Under the pieces are notes generated by a model. It saw only the letters and a list, made by a program, of their open reading frames with translations, was not told the DNA's origin and did no database searches. Both the position numbers and the translations under genes were made by a program. From Ascidiimonas sp046199005 (GTDB taxonomy: Bacteria > Bacteroidota > Bacteroidia > Flavobacteriales > Flavobacteriaceae), in NCBI GenBank assembly GCA_046199005.1, contig CP176050.1:496001-560000 (forward strand): a stretch of DNA of 64,000 nucleotides, written 5' to 3'. How positions within the stretch are numbered: position 1 is the first letter of the stretch; each line of letters starts with the position of its first letter. This document shows positions 56,746 through 64,000 of the stretch, one piece after another.

Positions 56746-58911
56746 TTACTGCCATTGGCTGCTTTCATTCCAGGCAGCGCTGTTCTCAAGGATATCTATG
56801 AGATATCTTGGAAGGCGTTCTCGCACTCTTGGTGTTCTCTGACTTGCGGTAGTGGTCGCAAAGTAGTACATATACCCTTGAGCAATCGCTTCTCCTGCTC
56901 CCTGCGTATGACCTCTGTAATTGGTCTCCCGAAGGTAGCGATTGGCTTCTTCGGTATGGCCGGTAGTGATGCGGTGATCACGATCTATAAAATGTCCTAT
57001 TTCGTGCAGGAGTGTGTAATTGATCCTTCGGTTTCTGGGTTCAGATAATGAATAAGCCGAGAGTTTGATCCACTCAGAACTTCTTTCTGCAGGAGAACAA
57101 CGCCAGGAAGCACCTCCACGTTCAGGATGGCTCAAAAAGTGATTAGGACCTTCATCACTCACAATGATTATTCTGGGGATTGATCTTATATGAGCTTCCG
57201 GTATGCGGGCAAGCGTTTGCTCAATGTTGTTTTTCTGGGTTTCAGAAGCATTAAATACAGGAACCGTAACACCTTTGACTATAACCGAAGATTCAGTACC
57301 GAATGAAGGCCAGTTTTGGCAAGGTCCGTCGGTGGTCTCAGTAGTAGTATCCGTTGAAGACGGAGAAGTATCTGTAGTTTCATTGGTTGCTGCGGGTCCG
57401 GACGAAGTATCAGAAGGGCCTGAAGAAGGAGGTTCAAAATTGAAATCTTCAACTCCGGCCATCATACTTTGATTTACACCACACTTAATGGATACATCGG
57501 TTAAATTATCCCAAATCCTTGAACTTTCAGACCGGGTAGAACCGCCTGAGTTAGGAATAGGTGTGAGCGAAACAGTTCGTACTTCATCTTTGAAATAATC
57601 CCAATAAACATCTAAAAGATTTGCATCAAGTTGATTATTGAACAAGGCATTGAAATCACTCTTCGAACTTGCCGAAAAGCCCGTAAAATAGTCAAAGTAT
57701 GCAAGTGGTAAAACGATATAGTAGGGCTGATTTTGCACACCGGTACTTTGCAATTGATTTTTGATCTCGGAAACAGAATCGCCTCTGGAGGTTAACCCAA
57801 GCGCCATTTTATTTACGATAAGCGCAACAGGGTCTCTTTCCTGATTACTCACAATACTGGTATTCACCTTTTTCACAGCATACATGAAAGGATCGATATC
57901 TCTCACGTGTAAAGAAGTCATTGCCAGTGCCAATGCGGTGATGGTCTCATTATGCACTATAAACCTCGCCGGAAGCGATCTTATAGGATAAGCATCATAG
58001 CCATTTGCTATAGCATCTGGTGTGCCGGGCCCTATTTCTGCTTTGATTTGGTCGTAAAGCCATACATTATCTGAGTATCCAAAGATACTGCGAAAGACCC
58101 TGAAGAAACCGCTGGGAGTTTCACGTTCCACCAGAAGATTTCCATTGTTGGCATACCACCTAAGATAGCGTTGCATACCAGCCCCGTTAAACATAAGGCT
58201 TAGTACGTTTGCCACTGCTTCTTTATAGGCAGCTCTCTTGTTTGGAAGGGCTTCTATAAAAAAGTGGGTTCCATCTGCGCCGTATCGGTACAAATGATTA
58301 TTAACTCTAAATCGATTGTTCAGGGCACTTACAGGATCTTGCGTATGCATGAATTCGTGTATAAAAGTTGCTTTAAGATCTTGCAATCCTTTGTCCTGTC
58401 CGTAATATTGTCCCACGTGAACATATCCGCCCCAATTCGGGTCGTCTGAAACAGAAAGGTAATTGGCACAGGGCCAGACCCGATTGTTTACGCCACTCGC
58501 CGAGCGGTCATAATCACTCACACAAGGTTTATTGGCATGTGCATACTGTGATCGGGTTCTGCTTGCATTATCGTTCCATAGGTAGATCAGTATTCGGCGA
58601 TTATTTAATCGTAGAACCTGAGCTACATAATTTTGAAGTGTAGTATCTCCGCCGTTTGCTCCGTCAAGAAGAATCGCTTTGACAAAATTCTGTAATTCAT
58701 CAATTCCGCTATCGGTCCAGAAACGGCCTTCCAGCTGGTTATTGCTCACTTTTTCATTGCTAATACCAAATCTTGAATCCTGTGTCGGATCGGGAAAATA
58801 GGTAAAGCTCAACAGACTTTTTATGGTTTCTATGTCTGAGGACTGACTAAAACCCTGGAAACTCAATAGCATTCCCAGTAGCAGTACAGCCCAATATTTA
58901 TATGTTTTCAT
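56746..58911 (-). CDS. Exported protein with two zincin-type HExxH motifs (member 5)
   Basis: A 721-residue protein with a signal peptide (residues 1-22, ending FQGFSQ). It has two separate HExxH motifs: FIHEFMHTQDPVS (His185, Glu186, His189) and YTLLHEIGHFIDRDHR (His636, Glu637, His640, with a further His after 5 residues). A Ser/Thr-rich linker (TSSGPAATNETTDTSPSSTD) separates the two halves. Both halves could be zinc metalloproteases; third ligands cannot be fixed by eye. It lies between two members of the repeat-domain family in the operon, which suggests it acts on or with them. Confidence 0.78.
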   Translation of the reverse strand: MKTYKYWAVLLLGMLLSFQGFSQSSDIETIKSLLSFTYFPDPTQDSRFGISNEKVSNNQLEGRFWTDSGIDELQNFVKAILLDGANGGDTTLQNYVAQVLRLNNRRILIYLWNDNASRTRSQYAHANKPCVSDYDRSASGVNNRVWPCANYLSVSDDPNWGGYVHVGQYYGQDKGLQDLKATFIHEFMHTQDPVSALNNRFRVNNHLYRYGADGTHFFIEALPNKRAAYKEAVANVLSLMFNGAGMQRYLRWYANNGNLLVERETPSGFFRVFRSIFGYSDNVWLYDQIKAEIGPGTPDAIANGYDAYPIRSLPARFIVHNETITALALAMTSLHVRDIDPFMYAVKKVNTSIVSNQERDPVALIVNKMALGLTSRGDSVSEIKNQLQSTGVQNQPYYIVLPLAYFDYFTGFSASSKSDFNALFNNQLDANLLDVYWDYFKDEVRTVSLTPIPNSGGSTRSESSRIWDNLTDVSIKCGVNQSMMAGVEDFNFEPPSSGPSDTSSGPAATNETTDTSPSSTDTTTETTDGPCQNWPSFGTESSVIVKGVTVPVFNASETQKNNIEQTLARIPEAHIRSIPRIIIVSDEGPNHFLSHPERGGASWRCSPAERSSEWIKLSAYSLSEPRNRRINYTLLHEIGHFIDRDHRITTGHTEEANRYLRETNYRGHTQGAGEAIAQGYMYYFATTTASQRTPRVRERLPRYLIDILENSAAWNESSQWQ

Positions 58912-58921
58912 GATTTATTTT

Positions 58922-60982
58922 TTAGTTAGGTAATTCATCTATTTGAAGTACTTGAAAAGAGGTAGTCTTTCGACCAGACTTTACCTCTTCGCCGCCCCAC
59001 AATCTCCAGGTAACTTCGTAATCATATTCTTGTTTGTTTTTAGGCAGCATGATGGCTACCTGACCATTGAGAATATCTTTAGAAGTATTTACCGTAAACT
59101 GTTTTTGCTGATCTTCACCACCGCCCAGGTTATAGATGATCTTTACATCTACAGACCGTACTCCGGCTTCTTCCAGCAAATCTCTTTCGGCTTCTACCGT
59201 GATGATCTTTTGCTGTAGTGGTGCGCTTAAATTGATGGTATTTTTATTGGTGAGCTGCCATTCGGTTTCCACTTCATTTCCTCCAAAAAAGCTCCAGCCA
59301 ATTTTATATTCATAATCTAACCATTTGGAACGATCATTATCACCCTTCCATCCGTATAACAATGAGAATAGATTACCTTCCTCATTGAAATTCTGGCGGG
59401 TTACCCGAACTTCATCAAAAGAGGTCTCCCCGGAAGCGTGATTTTTCTTGATCTGGAGGGATGCATAATTTACAAATTCGGCAAAGTTCTCCTGATTCAA
59501 ACCATCAATGACCGCAAGTAATTGTCGTTGCTTAAAGACCGGGTCGTCCAGATTAACCTCTTTAAAGCATTTAGGGCAGTCTCTTCGGCTAATTCCCAGA
59601 TTTCCTCCAAAAGGTTGCGGAATTGTAGTTGGGTAAGTCTCTTTAAATGAGATCACTTTTTTACCCAAAACCCTAATTTCTCTTTGAACATATGAAGCAA
59701 CAATGGCGATAGGAGGTACAGTTTCTTCTTCTGTAAGATCAGGTTCTACTTCATCTCGCAACGTAGGTTCAACCGGGGTATGCACATCTTCCCTTACGTT
59801 TTCTGGAGTGATCCCTGCTGCAGTTGGTGTGACCACTGCTGTACTATCTGTTACTTCTTCCTGCGGATTTTCTTCTTCGGTTTCAGCATTCTCTCTTTCT
59901 GCACGTTCTCTTGCTTCTGCATTTAACCGATCCGTTCTTTCCCGCTCCCTTTCATTGGAAGCTCTGATTTCCCGGTTTTCGCGCTCTGCTCTGTTTCTGG
60001 CGGTTTCATTTCTTGATCGAATACGTTCATTCTCGGTTCGTGCTTCCTGTCTGGAAGTATTTAGCAAACCTGATGCACGATCTAAAAAAGAAGGTTCCTG
60101 TCCGTTAAGTCCGGCCAGTTGCGATAAATTGGGTCCTTCTGAACTTCCGAGCGGTGTGAAGAACTCTTGTGTTGCCATTTCAACAGCACGATCTATCGCT
60201 TCCTGCATTTCAAAATTCTCTCCGATTTTTTCGATCTCAATAGCGCCGTTGTCGATCATTTCATCAAAAAAACTTCCTACCTCGGCCGCTAACCACGGAG
60301 TGGCGACGCCCGCCTGCATTCTTCGATGCTTACTTATTTGTTCTCTGTTTATAGTGATCTTTGCCTCTAATGGCGAGTTGTATCCGGCAAGTTCCATATT
60401 GAAATTAAATGCGACCAGCGGGTTGGGTGTATCTAATGATTCCCATAGTAAGGTAGCAGATCGTTTGCTCAGCTGTAAGTTAACGGCAATATTCGCTCCT
60501 TGAATCGTAGGCGCTGGTGCTACGGCGACAACCTCTTCTTTTTCGGGATCATCCACATCGGGTACCGAAACTGTGACCGTTCCGCTCTTGAATATAACAG
60601 GACCTATCAGCTTTCCTCTTCCGTTGACTCTGCGAAGCGCAGTTCTCGCTTCTGCAATTTGGGCTTCCGTCGGGCCATATCCGAAAACCACATGAAGTAT
60701 ACCTCCACCGAGACCTTCATCGGAACCGTTGTCTTCATTGTAAACGTATTTCATGAAGTTGACTTTTGGAGTACCATCTTCATTTTGGGCTAATCTTACC
60801 GTTCGAGACATATACCAATAAGAATCCTGATCTTTCACCCCAGGAAAGAGAACCATTTCGCCTGCTTCCACAGGTTTGTCAACGGTGATCTGCATCGCAA
60901 AATCACGTTGTGAATAGCCTGTGCTCACATTCAATATTGAGAAAAGAATGCTTATTACAAGATATTTATAGATTGTTTTCAT
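58922..60982 (-). CDS. Exported two-half protein of the operon family with charged insert (member 4)
   Basis: A 686-residue protein with a signal peptide (residues 1-25, ending TGYSQ). N-terminal domain: YWYMSRTVRLAQNEDGTPKV strand, then GGGILHVVFGYG and the KRSATLLWESLDTPNP segment. About residues 306-374 are an Arg/Glu-rich charged coiled-coil insert (NRAERENREIRASNERERER). A C-terminal beta-rich half (LDDPVFKQRQLL through VLQIDELPN) matches 61008-62987 and the cut gene at the right edge. No catalytic motif is seen. Confidence 0.78.
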   Translation of the reverse strand: MKTIYKYLVISILFSILNVSTGYSQRDFAMQITVDKPVEAGEMVLFPGVKDQDSYWYMSRTVRLAQNEDGTPKVNFMKYVYNEDNGSDEGLGGGILHVVFGYGPTEAQIAEARTALRRVNGRGKLIGPVIFKSGTVTVSVPDVDDPEKEEVVAVAPAPTIQGANIAVNLQLSKRSATLLWESLDTPNPLVAFNFNMELAGYNSPLEAKITINREQISKHRRMQAGVATPWLAAEVGSFFDEMIDNGAIEIEKIGENFEMQEAIDRAVEMATQEFFTPLGSSEGPNLSQLAGLNGQEPSFLDRASGLLNTSRQEARTENERIRSRNETARNRAERENREIRASNERERERTDRLNAEARERAERENAETEEENPQEEVTDSTAVVTPTAAGITPENVREDVHTPVEPTLRDEVEPDLTEEETVPPIAIVASYVQREIRVLGKKVISFKETYPTTIPQPFGGNLGISRRDCPKCFKEVNLDDPVFKQRQLLAVIDGLNQENFAEFVNYASLQIKKNHASGETSFDEVRVTRQNFNEEGNLFSLLYGWKGDNDRSKWLDYEYKIGWSFFGGNEVETEWQLTNKNTINLSAPLQQKIITVEAERDLLEEAGVRSVDVKIIYNLGGGEDQQKQFTVNTSKDILNGQVAIMLPKNKQEYDYEVTWRLWGGEEVKSGRKTTSFQVLQIDELPN

Positions 60983-61007
60983 TTTGTTTTATTTTGATCG
61001 GTAGGTT

Positions 61008-62987
61008 TTAATCGGTGGTAACTACCTTAACCACATCTTTGAATTTCTCCAGAATTTCTCCTGCTTTGCTAACCTTTCCGTCAGCTCCAGGGTTTAAGAT
61101 CACTTCTCCTGCTTTGATGATCTTATCCAAATAATCCGGATCGTCATCTCTTAATTCCTGAGGAATGGAGGCATAGATGTAATCATCATTAATTTTCGAA
61201 TCCCAATCGAGGGCCATCTTGCCTTTTTCTTTGTGGGTAAGTACCAACCGGTAAGCGTACCCCTTGGAATCGCGGTCGGTAAAAATCATTTTTTCAATCA
61301 AAGGCTCTCCTTTTGAAACTGTGATTGGAATATTGGTTTCTACTTCATTTCCAAATTTGTAATACCTGAGTTGAAGGGTGGCTCTCACGATATCCAGCGC
61401 TTCCAGTTCTTCAAGGTCTGCTTCAAATTCTATATTTCTGGGTACGATTGGCGGTTCAAGGGTAACACCCTGCCAATCTCCTTTAACCCATGAAGGATTT
61501 TCAGGATATAGATTTCCGCCTCTTAGGCTCCACTGTGTTTTATATTGATAGACATCTGAGTTTCTGTCTTCCCCTCTTGCATAGGTAATGCTCGCTTTGA
61601 GTCCGTTATTTTTCAAGTATTCGGCATCAATAGTTCTCGCATCATTGAAATCATTGCCGGAACTTCGTTTTTTACGAACATTCACGGTTACATAATTCAC
61701 CTCCTGATCAAACATTTCTTTGGCTTCCAGATCAAGAATAAGATTAATGTCTCTGTGTTGAAAGAATGGGTCATTCAGGAATACCGAACCAACACACTTT
61801 TTATTATCCTTCACATTATCGTACCAGCTGGCAAGATTGGCAGTAAGCGTAAATGGTTTTTCTACGGCAAGCCGATAATTCAGATAGTAAGTTTCGGTTT
61901 TTTTCTTAAAGCTTGACTCAAAGAAAGTTCGGTTATACGTATATTTTTTTCCGTACTTAATGTTAGGCATCGCCGCTTTTTCCTTTTCTGTAGGCGGAGT
62001 TAAGATATCTGAATCTGATGATTCCGTCATTTTCTGTAAAAAGAAATCAAAAAACGCTTCCCGTATCTTTGTTACCCGCTCATCGGCAATATTTTCATCA
62101 AAATCAACCTTTATATATTCTTTTTCTACCATATAGTCGATAACGGTGCGAACCTCATCGTAAGACCTGCTTTTTACTTCGGTTTTTTTACCGAAAACGG
62201 CGTCTATGACTCCGCCAAAAATACCCCCTCTGTCTTTTTTGCCTCTTACTTCTTTGTATTTGGCATAGTCCCGTTCAAAATGGCTTTGAATTTCACTCCA
62301 GTTTACGATCACTCTTCCCTTGGCTGCAGGTATACGTGTGGTGTATTTGAAACTCATTTCAATCGAAAGATCTGTTATGGATCTTGTTTTTTCGAAAGTT
62401 GCTGCCAAGAGTTGTGCCCCATTAGCACTTAGATTTGATGCAACCGCTACCTTCGCTCCGGGAATGACGGGCGCATTCAATGATTGTACAACCGAAGGTG
62501 CCAGCGTATCATCACTAAGTGTGGCAGAAATAATTCTCAAAGACTTGTCTCCGTCTGGTTTTACATCCAGAGCACCCTTGAGTTTACTTTTCTTGGGAGC
62601 TCCCTGTTCGCCGTTCTCAAGAATACGTTCCACTTCTTTTTGTTGCGCCGGAGTGAGTCCCCATTCCATTAACATATGTAATAACGCACCACCAATACCT
62701 CCGTCTGATTCTTTGTTTTCTGTGATATATTGTAGAAATAGAAATTCGGGTGTTTTGCCATCCTGTTTCATCCCTAATCTCAAAGAAACAGGAAGATGAA
62801 AGTAGTTTCTGGTTTTTCTGTCGGACAAGCTTCTCGCTTCTCCAAAAAGGATCACTTGTGTTCCATCGCTCAGGGTTAAGCTGAGTTTGTTCTCACTATC
62901 AACTACCTGCGAAAAACCATTCGAAGGGAGGAGTAAAAAGAAACACAAAAACGCATTTAGTAAAATGATTTTGATAATTGTTTTCAT
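61008..62987 (-). CDS. Exported two-half protein of the operon family (member 3)
   Basis: A 659-residue protein with a signal peptide (residues 1-27, ending SNGFSQ). N-terminal domain: NYFHLPVSLRLGM, PEFLFLQYIT, GGALLHMLMEWGL and ANGAQLLAATFEKT. The second half (LNDPFFQHRDINLILDL, then a beta-rich end) aligns by eye with 58922-60982. It lacks that protein's charged insert. It is separated from its upstream neighbour by 2 bp. The function is unknown. Confidence 0.78.
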   Translation of the reverse strand: MKTIIKIILLNAFLCFFLLLPSNGFSQVVDSENKLSLTLSDGTQVILFGEARSLSDRKTRNYFHLPVSLRLGMKQDGKTPEFLFLQYITENKESDGGIGGALLHMLMEWGLTPAQQKEVERILENGEQGAPKKSKLKGALDVKPDGDKSLRIISATLSDDTLAPSVVQSLNAPVIPGAKVAVASNLSANGAQLLAATFEKTRSITDLSIEMSFKYTTRIPAAKGRVIVNWSEIQSHFERDYAKYKEVRGKKDRGGIFGGVIDAVFGKKTEVKSRSYDEVRTVIDYMVEKEYIKVDFDENIADERVTKIREAFFDFFLQKMTESSDSDILTPPTEKEKAAMPNIKYGKKYTYNRTFFESSFKKKTETYYLNYRLAVEKPFTLTANLASWYDNVKDNKKCVGSVFLNDPFFQHRDINLILDLEAKEMFDQEVNYVTVNVRKKRSSGNDFNDARTIDAEYLKNNGLKASITYARGEDRNSDVYQYKTQWSLRGGNLYPENPSWVKGDWQGVTLEPPIVPRNIEFEADLEELEALDIVRATLQLRYYKFGNEVETNIPITVSKGEPLIEKMIFTDRDSKGYAYRLVLTHKEKGKMALDWDSKINDDYIYASIPQELRDDDPDYLDKIIKAGEVILNPGADGKVSKAGEILEKFKDVVKVVTTD

Positions 62988-62989
62988 GA

Positions 62990-63679
62990 TTATTGATTTA
63001 ATAATTCTTTAAAATTTGTTTTAAGTATGTAAGGAGTCATATGTACTCCTGGCTGGTTAGGTTTTCTGAACTTCAATTGAAATGATACGATGAGGAATGT
63101 TTTTGTAAGCTCATCATCATTATTCAACAGGAGTTCAAAATCTTCAGCATCGTTAGCATTCATGTGAAAAGAAGCTGCCATTTTCGTGTTTGGAAGCAAG
63201 GCTGTTTTTCCAAAGGTTGCTTTGGAATTCTGAAGGATCTTTGCCAATTTTGAAGTTCCTTCAATTGCTATCTTTTGTTGAGTAAAGGAAGCTTCAGGCA
63301 TAACGCCTCCCATCAATAAAATATCTTCGCCAAGCGCAGATTTTAAGAGAGAATCGGCTTCTTTAAGCTGGTTCTTATCAAGTCCCCAACGAACTAAAAA
63401 ATGAAGGACCCCACCGGAGATCTCATTCCCTTCCCGGTAGGTAAGCCATGAAAATTCAGGAACCCCTTTCTTTCCCATTGAAAAGGTTAGATTAACCGGA
63501 AGATAAAAGTATGCCTCTTCTGTACTATCATAGCCGCTTACTTTCTTTGCAAACGTTACAACAAGCCCTTCAGCCAGTGTAATCTGTTTTTTGCTGTCCT
63601 CTTCCAACAGCTGTGCGTAAGAGTTTGAAAAGCAAAGACCTGCTACAGTAATAATTAATATGTTGAGGTAGTTTTTCAT
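62990..63679 (-). CDS. Exported N-half-only member of the operon family (member 2)
   Basis: A 229-residue protein with a signal peptide (residues 1-22, ending SNSYAQ). It matches the first 215 or so residues of 61008-62987 (AYFYLPVNLTFSMGKKGVPEF and GGVLHFLVRWGL) and then stops at FKELLNQ. The gene is not broken: its stop is 2 bp before the next start. The 5-bp gap to the upstream cut gene shows it is part of the run. Confidence 0.75.
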   Translation of the reverse strand: MKNYLNILIITVAGLCFSNSYAQLLEEDSKKQITLAEGLVVTFAKKVSGYDSTEEAYFYLPVNLTFSMGKKGVPEFSWLTYREGNEISGGVLHFLVRWGLDKNQLKEADSLLKSALGEDILLMGGVMPEASFTQQKIAIEGTSKLAKILQNSKATFGKTALLPNTKMAASFHMNANDAEDFELLLNNDDELTKTFLIVSFQLKFRKPNQPGVHMTPYILKTNFKELLNQ

Positions 63680-63684
63680 GATTA

Positions 63685-64000
63685 TTATTCTTCAGAATTT
63701 GGGATCTCATCAATAAAGATCAATCCATATTTATCTGTTCCCTCCATTTGTACTGGTGGTTGATCTTTTTCAAACCACGTGATGGTATAATCCACTTTCT
63801 CCTGCCCTTTGGGAAGGGTTATTTCAAAATATTTATCATTAATAGTGTCCGATGGATAAAGCGTGAGATTTTTGGTTTTTGGAGCGCCAAAAAAGTCATA
63901 GTTAATTTTAATAGAGATGGCTCTTATGTTTTTTTGCTCAAGACGGCTAAGGTCTCCGGAAAGCTCTATTTTTCTTCGTTGAAACGGAGTGTACAGATTG
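63685..64000 (-). CDS. C-terminal end of another operon family member (member 1, cut by window edge)
   Basis: The right edge cuts this gene; only the last 105 or so codons, ending DEIPNSEE and a TAA at 63685-63687, are seen. Its NLYTPFQRRKIEL, IRAISIKINYDFFG and FEITLPKGQEKVDYTITW strands match the C-terminal half of 58922-60982, including the shared D-E-[LI]-P-N end. It starts outside the window, so whether it is full-length is not known. Confidence 0.8.
   Translation of the reverse strand, partial: NLYTPFQRRKIELSGDLSRLEQKNIRAISIKINYDFFGAPKTKNLTLYPSDTINDKYFEITLPKGQEKVDYTITWFEKDQPPVQMEGTDKYGLIFIDEIPNSEE

Noticed and set aside
59703..60503. A 266-codon open frame on the plus strand rich in Ser, Arg and Val
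   Set aside because: It is antisense to the charged insert and N-terminal half of the family gene on the minus strand; its composition follows the GC/AT skew of that gene and no family motif is visible.

Overview
The window looks like a chromosomal segment of a Flavobacteriaceae-type bacterium (phylum Bacteroidota). Support: type IX secretion (T9SS) sorting domains of type A and type B, PorP/SprF partner proteins, a Bacteroidota-type promoter (TTTG, 19 bp, TAnnTTTG) upstream of mfd, weak Shine-Dalgarno use, AT-rich intergenic DNA, signal peptides ending in Ala/Ser-Gln, and the four-protein ligase-associated DNA repair set common in this group. I see no insertion sequence, prophage, CRISPR array, rRNA gene or replication origin.

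Layout. 1-1.3 kb: 5' part of mfd (minus). 1.5-4.2 kb: a secreted T9SS protein and a DUF1573 protein. 4.2-12.3 kb: an aminotransferase, then the minus-strand repair module exonuclease - ATP-dependent ligase - membrane protein - Lhr-like helicase - PdeM. 12.4-13.6 kb: a TerB-like protein, then three tandem short genes for double-glycine-leader (RiPP-like) peptides without visible maturation genes. 14-26.8 kb: metabolic and housekeeping genes (fructose-bisphosphatase, aspartokinase, a two-domain acyltransferase, MgtE, RsmA, small regulators). 26.8-39.4 kb: a TPR protein, serS, an HTTM-family membrane protein, ribF, a reprolysin-like metalloprotease with a type B sorting domain plus its PorP partner, pth, rplY and prs. 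39.6-39.8 kb: three 53-bp hairpin repeats that copy the 5' end of the tRNA-Leu(CAA) directly behind them. 40-46.7 kb: a TPR/membrane/HTH regulator, a giant type B adhesin and a second PorP. 46.8-50.5 kb: a 10-repeat secreted protein, divergent from a two-component system (50.7-52.9 kb). 52.9-64 kb: a tightly packed minus-strand run of at least seven exported proteins, cut by the window edge.

The last block is the best candidate for an undescribed system. Three of its genes (58922-60982, 61008-62987, 62990-63679) share an N-terminal domain around an aromatic-Y-x-L/M-P/S stretch, a G-x-P-E-F-like strand and a GG-x-L-H segment. 52926-54323 and 54334-56718 appear to carry divergent versions. The cut gene at the edge matches the C-terminal half of the full-length members. 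They surround a protein with two HExxH zinc-protease motifs and one with three tandem repeats of a GVWY/FN-x-LI type. I do not recognise the function. Other notable points are the orphan peptide precursors, the tRNA-like tandem hairpins, and the 645-bp higher-order repeat inside the 46.8-50.5 kb gene.
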